From: Wenzhouxiangella sp. XN79A
Lineage (GTDB): Bacteria > Pseudomonadota > Gammaproteobacteria > Xanthomonadales > Wenzhouxiangellaceae
Length of the DNA stretch: 64,000 nt
Direction of reading: 5' to 3'
Assembly (NCBI RefSeq): GCF_012272825.1
Contig: NZ_JAAWWS010000125.1
Coordinates: 62,001-126,000, forward strand
Shown here: piece after piece, positions 46,997 through 54,841 of the stretch
How the letters are laid out: the number at the start of each line of letters is the position of its first letter
Position numbering within the stretch: position 1 is the stretch's first letter
Made by a program: the position numbers and the translations under genes
The notes under the pieces: generated by a model
What the model saw: only the letters and a program-made list of their open reading frames with translations
Databases searched by the model: none
Told to the model about the DNA's origin: nothing

Positions 46997-48534
46997 GATC
47001 GACCTCCTTCACCGGTCCTCTGCGAAGAAACGGAGACTTGCGAGAGCATGCGACGAGCCAGCCGGCGGACCAGCGCGGCATACTCGCGGTCGTCGAGCTC
47101 AACGATCCGCTTGTTCTCGGATTCTCGTCGCAGCGCCTTGGCCAGCGCCTCGGCCAAGGTCTCCCAAGTGCCATCGGCATTGCGAAGCTCCTCGCGCCAA
47201 CCTTCCGCAGAGGGCTTGACGCAGGCCTTTTCGCCCTCGAACAGGCGGGCGAAGAGGCGCTCCCCCGGTGTGTGGCGCGCCGCTTCGAGGACCGTGCCCC
47301 ACTGCGCCTTCGAGGGCCCGAACCACTGGTCGGAGGCAACGCCCGCCAGCCGTCTTGCCCGCTCGATCTGGGTCATGAAGTGCTCGGACATCTGCTCTGC
47401 GAGGCGGTCGATCTCGATGTCCCGAACCCCGGTTCGCGACTCCAGCCAGGCGATCAGCGGATCGTCCGGGCGTTTCGCATCAGGTACTTCCGACGAGGCA
47501 ATGGAGTCCTTGAAGACGAGCCGCTCCTGTGTCAATACGTCCGGATTGATCAGGACCTGCCCAAGCCCGCACTCCCGATGGCACCCGACGCCGGCCGCAA
47601 GCGTCTCCAGCGCGGTCGTGTCGAGTGATTGGCAGAGCTTGAACGTGATCACGCTGCCGGCATTGATGACCGCGCGCTCACAACCGTAGCCGTTGCGATA
47701 CTGGTTCCACATCGAGTAGCGCCGCGTGCGAAGCCAGGTGCGCTTCCAGTCGATTTCGCCCTCGCCGAGCCCCAGCCGTTGCGGACGGGGCTCGAGCGTG
47801 GGTTGGCCGTCCTCATCGACAAGCGCGAGGTCCGAGACCAGGAGCAGATGGAGCTCCGAGGTCGTCGGGCCGGGCCTCGTCGCCGCCTCGGTCTCGATTC
47901 TTTCGATCTGCACGCAGCCGTACTCGGCCGAGCGGGAACGGCCCAGCAGACGTTCTCCGGCCAGGCTGTCGACGACGGTCTGCATCGCGGATTCCAGATC
48001 ATCGTCGCACTGCAGCTCGGCCAGAAATTGCTGTCCCCTCGAGAGGCTGGCATAACCGAACAGCTGTGCCTCGGCGGCGCGCCCCGTTTCCGGCGCGATC
48101 GCGGTTTTCAGTCGCAGGCTGGTCTGCGGCTTGAGCCAGCGGCCGTCGTCCAGTACATAGCCCTTGCGCAGCTGGACCGGCTGCCTCGCCGCATCCGGTC
48201 GCGCATGGAGGAGGTTTAACACGCGATCCGGCTCCAGAAGGTTCGACTCGGGTTGCAAAGGATCCGCACCCTTGTAGTGGTGCCAGCTGAGCGGCATCGG
48301 GAGCGCCCGCGACGTGCCGCAACAGGGCAAGCCCTCGCCGAATCGGAAGCGACCGCTGTGGAAGATCGCAAACGACTGGTCTGCGTCCAGTTCCCCGTAG
48401 ATCCGCGCCGCCGCCGCGCCCAGCAGGGCCTGCCCCGGAATGCGATCGAGCGCCTTGTGGCCGCCAGCGGTCGCGGTGCTTGCGCTGAATACGCAATCCT
48501 CGAGCAAGGTGATTCTGAGTGCCTGCCGAATCAT
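46993..48534 (-). CDS. csx10: Csx10-like RAMP (Cas5-type) protein
   Basis: 513 residues. RAMP features include RIPGQALLGAAAARIYG near the N-terminus, GERLLGRSRSAEYGCVQIER (glycine-rich loop) and a second GVGCHRECGLGQVLINP. Layout and length fit Csx10, the Cas5-like subunit of III-D complexes that caps the crRNA 5' handle. The start at 48534 overlaps the preceding stop; the longer open frame upstream is a shadow of the Cas7 gene. Confidence 0.82.
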   Translation of the reverse strand: MIRQALRITLLEDCVFSASTATAGGHKALDRIPGQALLGAAAARIYGELDADQSFAIFHSGRFRFGEGLPCCGTSRALPMPLSWHHYKGADPLQPESNLLEPDRVLNLLHARPDAARQPVQLRKGYVLDDGRWLKPQTSLRLKTAIAPETGRAAEAQLFGYASLSRGQQFLAELQCDDDLESAMQTVVDSLAGERLLGRSRSAEYGCVQIERIETEAATRPGPTTSELHLLLVSDLALVDEDGQPTLEPRPQRLGLGEGEIDWKRTWLRTRRYSMWNQYRNGYGCERAVINAGSVITFKLCQSLDTTALETLAAGVGCHRECGLGQVLINPDVLTQERLVFKDSIASSEVPDAKRPDDPLIAWLESRTGVRDIEIDRLAEQMSEHFMTQIERARRLAGVASDQWFGPSKAQWGTVLEAARHTPGERLFARLFEGEKACVKPSAEGWREELRNADGTWETLAEALAKALRRESENKRIVELDDREYAALVRRLARRMLSQVSVSSQRTGEGGRS

Positions 48535-49130
48535 TCCGTTGCCTCCAGTGCCAGTCGAGCCCGCCCCAGGCCGCGACTCCTGTAGGCGCCTACGGCCCGA
48601 ATCAAAGGCAGTGCGGCTTCGAGTCGTTCGAGCCACTCGACTGGTTCTGCGCCTGCGTTCATGATCGTCATAATGGGGGCTTCCAGCTTCAGCGGGACGA
48701 CGACTTCCATGCCTCGAAGGCTGCGTCGGAGCGCCGAACCGGTCTCGGGTGAAATTGCCGTACTGTGTAGGCTCCGGAACAGCGCAGGGACGAGTTTGCG
48801 CCCCGCCTCGGACTCGGCCAGGTAGCGCTGCGTGGCCGCGGGCAAGACACCATCGCCCACGCGAAGAAAGCCGGCCCGGGAATCCGCTCCGTGGGTCTCG
48901 GTACGCGTGCCGAACAGTCGCTCCGTATCGCCTCGTGCGAAGCCTTCCCATTGCCAGGATTCCGCGCAGGAGACGGCTTCACGCAGCAGGCCTTTCAGGT
49001 GCCGCCCCGGCACCACGGGCAGCCCCGAAGCATCGCGATGGATGACCGCATCCACCACGGAGCCGCCTCCTCGGCCGCCGCCGCAGTGCCAGAAGCCCAG
49101 GAAATCGATCGTCAAGCGTGCCCCCGTCAT
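48531..49130 (-). CDS. Single-domain Cas7 (Csm3-like) protein
   Basis: 199 residues: LGFWHCGGGRGGGSVVDAVI, VVPGRHLKGLLREAV and the late glycine-rich AYRSRGLGRARLAL define a Cas7 RAMP. Asp27 stands where Csm3 has its RNA-cleaving Asp. It is encoded between cas10 and csx10 with ATGA overlaps on both sides. Confidence 0.83.
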   Translation of the reverse strand: MTGARLTIDFLGFWHCGGGRGGGSVVDAVIHRDASGLPVVPGRHLKGLLREAVSCAESWQWEGFARGDTERLFGTRTETHGADSRAGFLRVGDGVLPAATQRYLAESEAGRKLVPALFRSLHSTAISPETGSALRRSLRGMEVVVPLKLEAPIMTIMNAGAEPVEWLERLEAALPLIRAVGAYRSRGLGRARLALEATE

Positions 49131-50746
49131 CCTGCTTCCTCCTCTGCTGGCGAATTTTCGGCCGTCGGCCGCGCAACGGCCATCAGCGCCACCGCATCAC
49201 CCAGCGGGCTGCGACCGCCCTCGTCGCCCCGCTCGTAGGGCAATGCAAGCGTGGATGGGACCATGCCTTCACCCAGCAACATCAAGCGCCCCAGCAACGC
49301 GTCGAAGGCCTGGAGATGGCGCGCGTTCTTCTCGTCGCCGGCCATCACTTCGCGCCAGCGCCGGTAGCGTGTGCGGGCCTGGACCGGATCGCAGCCCATC
49401 AAGCCCAGGAGCTGCCGGGTCGGGCCGCGCGCCATGGATTCGGACTGCAGAAGCTCCTGGAGCTCGATGAGCGCATCGAGATCGGGCAGGCGCGACGACG
49501 GGTTGCCCAGCGCGTAGGTCCCGAGGCTCTGGATGAAATCATGACCATCCCAGTGATGGGTCAACTCGCGCGCCAGCACGTCCCGGTAGTCGTCGACCAG
49601 CGAGGTCGTCACACGATGGAAGACCACGCTGCTCACCGAAGCACCCTCGGCGCTAGCGCGCGCATCTCTCTTGGCCCTTTGGATCAGATCCTCGACCAGG
49701 TCGAGCGCCATGTGAAAAGGCTGGCTGGCGCGCATGCAGACGAGGCCGGCACCGATCGTCAGCTTGTCGGGCAGATCCTCGAGGCCGGTCTTGCGGAGCC
49801 GCTTCATCGCGCAGCGGCTCGCGGACTCGAAGGCCGAAACGAAGGCTTGGAGGAACGGCAAGGCCAGGTCGGCCCGGACCAGGAAGGTCAGGTCGTCGCC
49901 ACCGACGACGACCGGGCGCGCCGGCAAGATGCCGCGGTCGCTCCGGTTCGGGGCCAGCACGTTCGCGACCGCCTGTTGAACCGCCGTTTCGGTGGTCTCC
50001 CGGATTTCGCCCGAAAGCGTCTCGAACACCTTCATGAAGTCCTCCGGCGTGGCCGTCACGGCTTCACGCGCGCGGCGGAGCAACTCGCCGAAGCCGTTCC
50101 CATCGGCATGCACCAGCGCGATGGTCCGGTCTTCGCCCACGAACGGGAAACCGCCCTCGTCGTCGGCCTCGAGGCTGCGTGGCCAGTTTCGCCAGGTCAG
50201 GTCCATGTTCCTGGGGCCGATCCGATCCATCAGCTGCATCGTGCTCAGGTCGGCGCTGGCGGCTTTCGCCCGCGTTGCCGCATCCGCCGGCTCGCCCGAG
50301 CGCTTGTCCAACGAAACTGCGGGAAGGCCGCTTCGCGGCGAGCGCAGGGCGACCGGAGCGGCCAGGGGGCGCGTCACGACAACGAAGGACGTATTGGCGC
50401 GTAGACGCCGCCGGGCGTCATCGAACGCGTTCAGTGGGTTTTCGCCCGTGCCTCGGGCGTGGTCGAACTGCAGGCCCGGCGCGCTCTGTTGCACCACCAG
50501 GCTCCATAGCTGCATCAGCGCGTCGAGTCCCTCGGGGGACTCGGAAAAAGCGTAGAACGCCCCACCGGCGCGGCGGGAGAAGCGGATCGTCTCTCCCGGA
50601 TCGACCCGGGCGAGTACTTCATCGAGCAATTTGCCGGTGAGGCTCTCGATCAGTTCGCTGCCGCCGACCAGATCCCGCAGACGGCCCGATTCGAGCAGAA
50701 AGGTCTGGATCGACTTGGCCTCGAAGAGATAGGCATGATGTTTCAT
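49127..50746 (-). CDS. cas10: Cas10, palm-domain type, without HD domain
   Basis: 539 residues, large subunit and cyclic-oligoadenylate synthase of the type III complex. It starts directly with the palm 1 region (YLFEAKSIQTFLLESGRLRD); first-metal Asp in LVHADGNGFG (about 214); active GGDD in VVVGGDDLTF (282-285). No HD nuclease domain precedes it, so ssDNA cutting is not expected and signalling should be the main output. The insert at about 135-165 that often carries zinc-binding cysteines has none (SGLPAVSLDKRSGEPADA). Start ATG at 50746 is first in the effector operon. Confidence 0.92.
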   Translation of the reverse strand: MKHHAYLFEAKSIQTFLLESGRLRDLVGGSELIESLTGKLLDEVLARVDPGETIRFSRRAGGAFYAFSESPEGLDALMQLWSLVVQQSAPGLQFDHARGTGENPLNAFDDARRRLRANTSFVVVTRPLAAPVALRSPRSGLPAVSLDKRSGEPADAATRAKAASADLSTMQLMDRIGPRNMDLTWRNWPRSLEADDEGGFPFVGEDRTIALVHADGNGFGELLRRAREAVTATPEDFMKVFETLSGEIRETTETAVQQAVANVLAPNRSDRGILPARPVVVGGDDLTFLVRADLALPFLQAFVSAFESASRCAMKRLRKTGLEDLPDKLTIGAGLVCMRASQPFHMALDLVEDLIQRAKRDARASAEGASVSSVVFHRVTTSLVDDYRDVLARELTHHWDGHDFIQSLGTYALGNPSSRLPDLDALIELQELLQSESMARGPTRQLLGLMGCDPVQARTRYRRWREVMAGDEKNARHLQAFDALLGRLMLLGEGMVPSTLALPYERGDEGGRSPLGDAVALMAVARPTAENSPAEEEAG

Positions 50747-51071
50747 TCTTGAATCCTTGTCCTCGCATCCATTCCAGGCGCTTCGCTCGAAAGCGTCTGC
50801 TGGATCACCCAACGCGCGCCGCTCTGCCGGTGCTGCGAATTCCCGAGCCCTGCTGAAGCATCAACATCGCATGCCGGACCCTCGCGCTTCAAGCGGGTTT
50901 GTATCCGGCCAAGAGCCGGCAACGGCCGGAGCCCGAAGATGCCAAGCCATTGGCGGCGAATCCTGATCGCCGAGAAGTCAACGCCCGACCTCGAAGAATT
51001 TTTCAAGAAGAGTCGCGCGGCAGCTGCGGTGTCTGCGCAAGCGCTGCGACTCGATCGAAGAGCCGCGCATT
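50747..51071. other. Gap between cas10 and mini-array
   Basis: About 325 nt without a convincing gene. It must hold the promoter of the cas10 operon or a read-through from the mini-array; no clear hexamer pair was recognised. CGGCCAAGAGCCGGCAACGG at about 50915 can form short hairpins. Confidence 0.4.
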
Positions 51072-51176
51072 CCCGAAATGGCCTGAGTGGCCGAGCTGCC
51101 GCGACTCTTCAGAAAGGTGGTGCCAACCAATATGGTGCACATGTCTCAATGGCCTGTGCGGCCAAGCTGCCGCAAC
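51072..51176 (-). CRISPR. Mini CRISPR array, two repeats and one spacer
   Basis: Repeat A (51072-51105) is degenerate: CCCGAAATGGCCTGAGTGG then CCGAGCTGCCGCGAC. Repeat B (51143-51176) is GTCTCAATGGCCTGTGCGG then CCAAGCTGCCGCAAC. The 37-bp spacer (51106-51142) ends ACCAATATGGTGCACAT, a 17-mer also found in a spacer of the main array (40396-40412). The leader lies to the right, as for the main array. The more degenerate repeat is at the trailer side. Confidence 0.88.
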
Positions 51177-51513
51177 AGCCCTAAAAATACTACCGATTGA
51201 TTCAGATGCTCGCAAGACCTCGGCGCCGATGTGCTGGGCGTTTGTCCGAAAATTCCCGGAAAGCGGGTTTTTGGGGTGGTCGAAAGAAGCCAAGCGATTG
51301 ATTTCATTTCGATCGCCGGCGACTGATCAGCTACTGCTGCCGAAGTCGGAGATAGGCCAATGAAAAGCCGGTCATTGTGATTTGGCGCCCTCGGAATGAA
51401 TGCTTTCCAAAGCAGAACGGCGCTGATCACTGTGGTCCTTCGCTCTGTTCGCGCCTGCGCAGGCGCTGCCGATCGCGCAGTTTGCGACGCGGGGTCCTGA
51501 TCCTCCACCGTAC
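51177..51513 (-). promoter_or_regulatory. Leader of the mini-array
   Basis: Between cas2 and the mini-array. GCGCCGATGTGCTG (51223) and ATTGATTTCATTTCGATCGC then CGGCGA (51297) match the main leader and lie 47 and 121 nt from the repeat, exactly as there. TTCCCGGAAAGCGGGTTTTT (about 51253) could be a terminator for the plus strand. No gene is seen. Confidence 0.75.
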
Positions 51514-51792
51514 TCACAGCACGACGACCGCCGGACAATGACGCATCGGCGCACCGTCCAGCTCGCCGCTCTGCTTGCGTGTGTTCTGGTCGAAGCAATA
51601 GATTCGCACGCTGTCGCCCTCTTCGCGGATCCCCCCGAGTTCGCCGCAGAGCCTGTCGTAGTCCCTCCGATTCTTGCAAGCGACCTCGAAGACCGAATAC
51701 TGAACCCGCCGACCCCATCGCTTGAGGCAGGCTGCCACGCGATTGCGGCGCCGATCGTCCTCGATGTCGTAGCAGATCAGGTAATAGCGCAT
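51514..51792 (-). CDS. cas2: CRISPR adaptation protein Cas2
   Basis: 92 residues, ferredoxin-like fold. The start MRYYLICYDIEDDRRRNRVA has the Asp of the family's first strand, and VQYSVFEVACKN and SVRIYCFDQNT follow. It bridges two Cas1 dimers during spacer integration. It begins 4 nt after the Cas6-RT-Cas1 gene. Confidence 0.95.
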   Translation of the reverse strand: MRYYLICYDIEDDRRRNRVAACLKRWGRRVQYSVFEVACKNRRDYDRLCGELGGIREEGDSVRIYCFDQNTRKQSGELDGAPMRHCPAVVVL

Positions 51793-51796
51793 CGCT

Positions 51797-54733
51797 TTAT
51801 TTGAGGCGCGTCGCCTCGAAGGCCTGCTTCCTGTTCGAGAGACTCCCCGACAGACGAACGGCTTGCTGGTAGATGTGCTCGTGACCGCTCATGGACGTTC
51901 CGTTCGCATTGGTCATCGCACCCGACAGTCTCCGGGCCAGACTCATGAGATAGGCCTTTCGTCCTTGATGGCCGATTCTGCATGCCCCCTCGTCGTTTTG
52001 CAGGAAATCCGATTCGCACAGGCGCCGCCGGTTGATCTGTGCCAGGGCGGTGCTCTCGACAAGGTGGCGGAACGGCTCCATCATGTCGGACGCAAGTGCG
52101 GCATGCCGGCCACGGGGCTGATGGTAAAACCCGTGATCGGGCAGCAGACCGGCCATGCGGATCAACGTTTCCGTATGGGTGTAGAGTAGGGTGTAACCCA
52201 ACGAGAGCAGCGCATTGAAGGGATCCCTCGGCGGCCGCCGATTACGGCCGTTGAACGCCGGCCAGTCCGGAAGAAGGGCTGCCAGTGACTGGAAGTACTC
52301 ACGTGTTGCGCTACCCTCGATGCCCCGCAACGACTCGAGTGAACTGGCTTCGATGGCAGTTTCCTCCTTGTTCTTGAAGCGCCTGAGTGTGCGTTGGCCG
52401 ACACCGCGGCGGCGGAGGACCTGGCTCTGGTGGTGCAGGCGAGACGCGACGAGTTCCCGCGCCACTGTCACTACGTAATTCTCGTCCTTGCAGGTCTCGA
52501 GCTGCGTCAGCCATAGCGCCCGCTCGTTGTCGTCGGCCTCGCCAATAAGGCGGCCTTTGAGTCGTCCGAAGGCATCGGTGAAGTGCACGGGAACCCGGTG
52601 CTCCATGGCGCGCAGCAGCGCCGCCTGAGTGATTCGCTGGTAGCCGATCATGAGCAAAGCTCCGATCTGGGGCCAGGGCGCGATCATTCGGGCGGGACGG
52701 TCTTCGTGCTGGCTCCAGAGCTGACCCTCGCGAGTGAACAGGGCGCAGCCCGGTTCACTGATGATCACCACCGTGCCGGTGTGAACGGCTTCGCCGGTTG
52801 CGTCGTCAGCGGCCGCTTCGTGCTTCGGTTCGTGCGCCACGGGCGCATCTCCGGTTTCCTGCGGTTCAGTGGCTGAACTGTGCGCCCACCAGCCATCCGA
52901 ATTGCTTGGGTCCTGCGGTGTTTTGGAGCGGGGGGACTTGCGGGTTTCGATCGCGAGGTCATTGAGGAATCGATAGCCGAGAAACTTCAGGCCGTCGGAG
53001 AAACGTGCGACCCGACTCTGGTCCGCATTCAGCTCCAGCCCCTTTTCCTGAAGCGATGCCGACACCACGTCTCGGGCGCGCTCGGCGTCGGCTCGCGACG
53101 TGCAGGGCACGACGAAATCATCGGCAAACCGCACCGGGGAGAACCCTGCGGCCCTCAGGTCGTTGTCGAAATCGTCGAGCACGAGATTGGCCAGCAGCGG
53201 ACTCAGCGGTGAACCCTGGGGAAGCCCGCCCCGTACGATCAGCCGACCGTCGTACCTCACCGGGGCGGCGGCCCACTGCATGATCTGGTCGATCGCGGGG
53301 TCATCCGGTAGCAGGCTCATCAGGCGGTTGTAGACAAGCACGGGATCGACGGCGTCGAAGAAGTTGTCGATATCCGACTCGAAGAACCAGCCGTGGCCTT
53401 CCCTCACCAGCCGTTGAATCAGATCGCGAGCCTGCCTGCGGCTGCGACCGGGTCGATATCCGAACGAATGTGCGTACAGGATGGGCTCGATCACTTCGTT
53501 CAGTGCCTGGGCCACCGCGCGCTGAAGAACGCGGTCCAGAAGCGGAGGGATCGCGAGTGCGCGTCGGCCTCCCGAGGGCTTCTCGATCACCACCCCTTTC
53601 AGGTTCGGGGTCTCGTAAGAGCCTGACAAGATGCGCTTCGAATGGTCCGAGAGCGCCGTGTGCTGATCGGCGTCGTTAGGCAGTGTGGACAGCGCCGCCT
53701 CCAGCTCCCGATCGAACGCCGACTTGCGCTTGTTGTCACGGATGGCTCGCCAGGCCATGTCGAGGTTGCTCGTCTCGAAAGCAGAACGCAGCAGGCTCGC
53801 GCTGCGCTCGGGCAGGCGACCACTCCGTTCACCGGACGTCCCTTCGAGTCGGTAGCGCCCCAGGCCGAATCCCCTGCGCTGCCCGATTCCGAGATACTGG
53901 CCGAGTATCAGCCAGAGCCATACGGTGCGGCCATCCTCACCCCTGATTCGGAGCCAGCTGATTCCGCCGAGTCCATAGACCGGCTTCTGGCCGCCTTGCC
54001 TGTCCGTCTGCTCCGTGCCATGCCAGAAGAGATCCGAATCGATGAACTCGAGCGACGCTTCGGGTGCCGGTAACGGATTCTCGAAGCCGAGCCGCCGTCG
54101 AAGGCCGTCGATGCTTTGTCTCAGACGTTCGAGAAGCAGCGGCCCATCGATCTCCGAACCGTCGCGGCAGAATCGGCCAAGCCCCTTCTTCGGGCGCGAA
54201 TCCTTCGGTTTGAGGAGCTGAAGCGGGCCGAGCAGGCGAAGATAGACTTCATCCTGTACGGACCAGAGCCGCGCTTCGGCGTCGATCTCTTCGAAGGTGA
54301 GCGCGCTGAGTTCATGCGCCGCTGCGATGCGATTTTCCTTTCTGAACCCATCGCTGACTCGCTTGCAGTGCCATCGCGGTCCGAAGGCACGGCCGTCGAG
54401 CTCCTGGGCGGTCCTTGTGAAGGCGCCCTGAATGAGCCTTTGCAACGCTGCCAATCCTCCCGGCAGGCTGTACACGACGAACGAGTATTCGTCTCCTTTT
54501 TCGAAGCGGGTCACACCATCATCGCTCGCATGGAACCAGAGTTCCGGGGGGAGATTTCCGCCCAGGAGGGTTTTCAGGTAACCGGCCAGTGATGGTGCGT
54601 GGTAGGGATTGACCCGGGTCCGGTGATCGAATTGCATCGTGAAGCAGGCGGCATAGAGCTTGGGCAACGCTTCTCTGCAAGCCTTACGGGCAGTGAGCCG
54701 ATGCGCGGATTCACCACAGATTGCTTCAGGCAT
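51797..54733 (-). CDS. Cas6-reverse transcriptase-Cas1 fusion
   Basis: 978 residues in three parts. Cas6 (about 25-300): RAMP fold ending in the glycine-rich loop YLGIGQRRGFGLGRYRLEG. Reverse transcriptase (about 325-590): group II-intron-like, with FESDIDNFFDAV (Asp454, Asp456), GLPQGSPLSPLLANLVLDDF and catalytic RFADDF (536-540). Cas1 (about 650-978): Glu806 in LRGIEGSATREYF, His871 in FYHQPRGRH and Asp883 in ASDMMEPFR. Known relatives can acquire spacers from RNA. No other cas6 exists in the window, so this domain should also cut the pre-crRNA. A linker of about 55 residues (595-650) rich in Ser, Ala, Glu and His joins RT and Cas1. Confidence 0.95.
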   Translation of the reverse strand: MPEAICGESAHRLTARKACREALPKLYAACFTMQFDHRTRVNPYHAPSLAGYLKTLLGGNLPPELWFHASDDGVTRFEKGDEYSFVVYSLPGGLAALQRLIQGAFTRTAQELDGRAFGPRWHCKRVSDGFRKENRIAAAHELSALTFEEIDAEARLWSVQDEVYLRLLGPLQLLKPKDSRPKKGLGRFCRDGSEIDGPLLLERLRQSIDGLRRRLGFENPLPAPEASLEFIDSDLFWHGTEQTDRQGGQKPVYGLGGISWLRIRGEDGRTVWLWLILGQYLGIGQRRGFGLGRYRLEGTSGERSGRLPERSASLLRSAFETSNLDMAWRAIRDNKRKSAFDRELEAALSTLPNDADQHTALSDHSKRILSGSYETPNLKGVVIEKPSGGRRALAIPPLLDRVLQRAVAQALNEVIEPILYAHSFGYRPGRSRRQARDLIQRLVREGHGWFFESDIDNFFDAVDPVLVYNRLMSLLPDDPAIDQIMQWAAAPVRYDGRLIVRGGLPQGSPLSPLLANLVLDDFDNDLRAAGFSPVRFADDFVVPCTSRADAERARDVVSASLQEKGLELNADQSRVARFSDGLKFLGYRFLNDLAIETRKSPRSKTPQDPSNSDGWWAHSSATEPQETGDAPVAHEPKHEAAADDATGEAVHTGTVVIISEPGCALFTREGQLWSQHEDRPARMIAPWPQIGALLMIGYQRITQAALLRAMEHRVPVHFTDAFGRLKGRLIGEADDNERALWLTQLETCKDENYVVTVARELVASRLHHQSQVLRRRGVGQRTLRRFKNKEETAIEASSLESLRGIEGSATREYFQSLAALLPDWPAFNGRNRRPPRDPFNALLSLGYTLLYTHTETLIRMAGLLPDHGFYHQPRGRHAALASDMMEPFRHLVESTALAQINRRRLCESDFLQNDEGACRIGHQGRKAYLMSLARRLSGAMTNANGTSMSGHEHIYQQAVRLSGSLSNRKQAFEATRLK

Positions 54734-54841
54734 GCGTCAGCTCCGTCACGGCGTTCGATGTGGCAATTCTCGGGGCGGTTCGGCCTGCGGCGTGGGGCGC
54801 AATGGCGAAACCGCCGCATTCGGGGCGAGAGGTGGCTTTGA

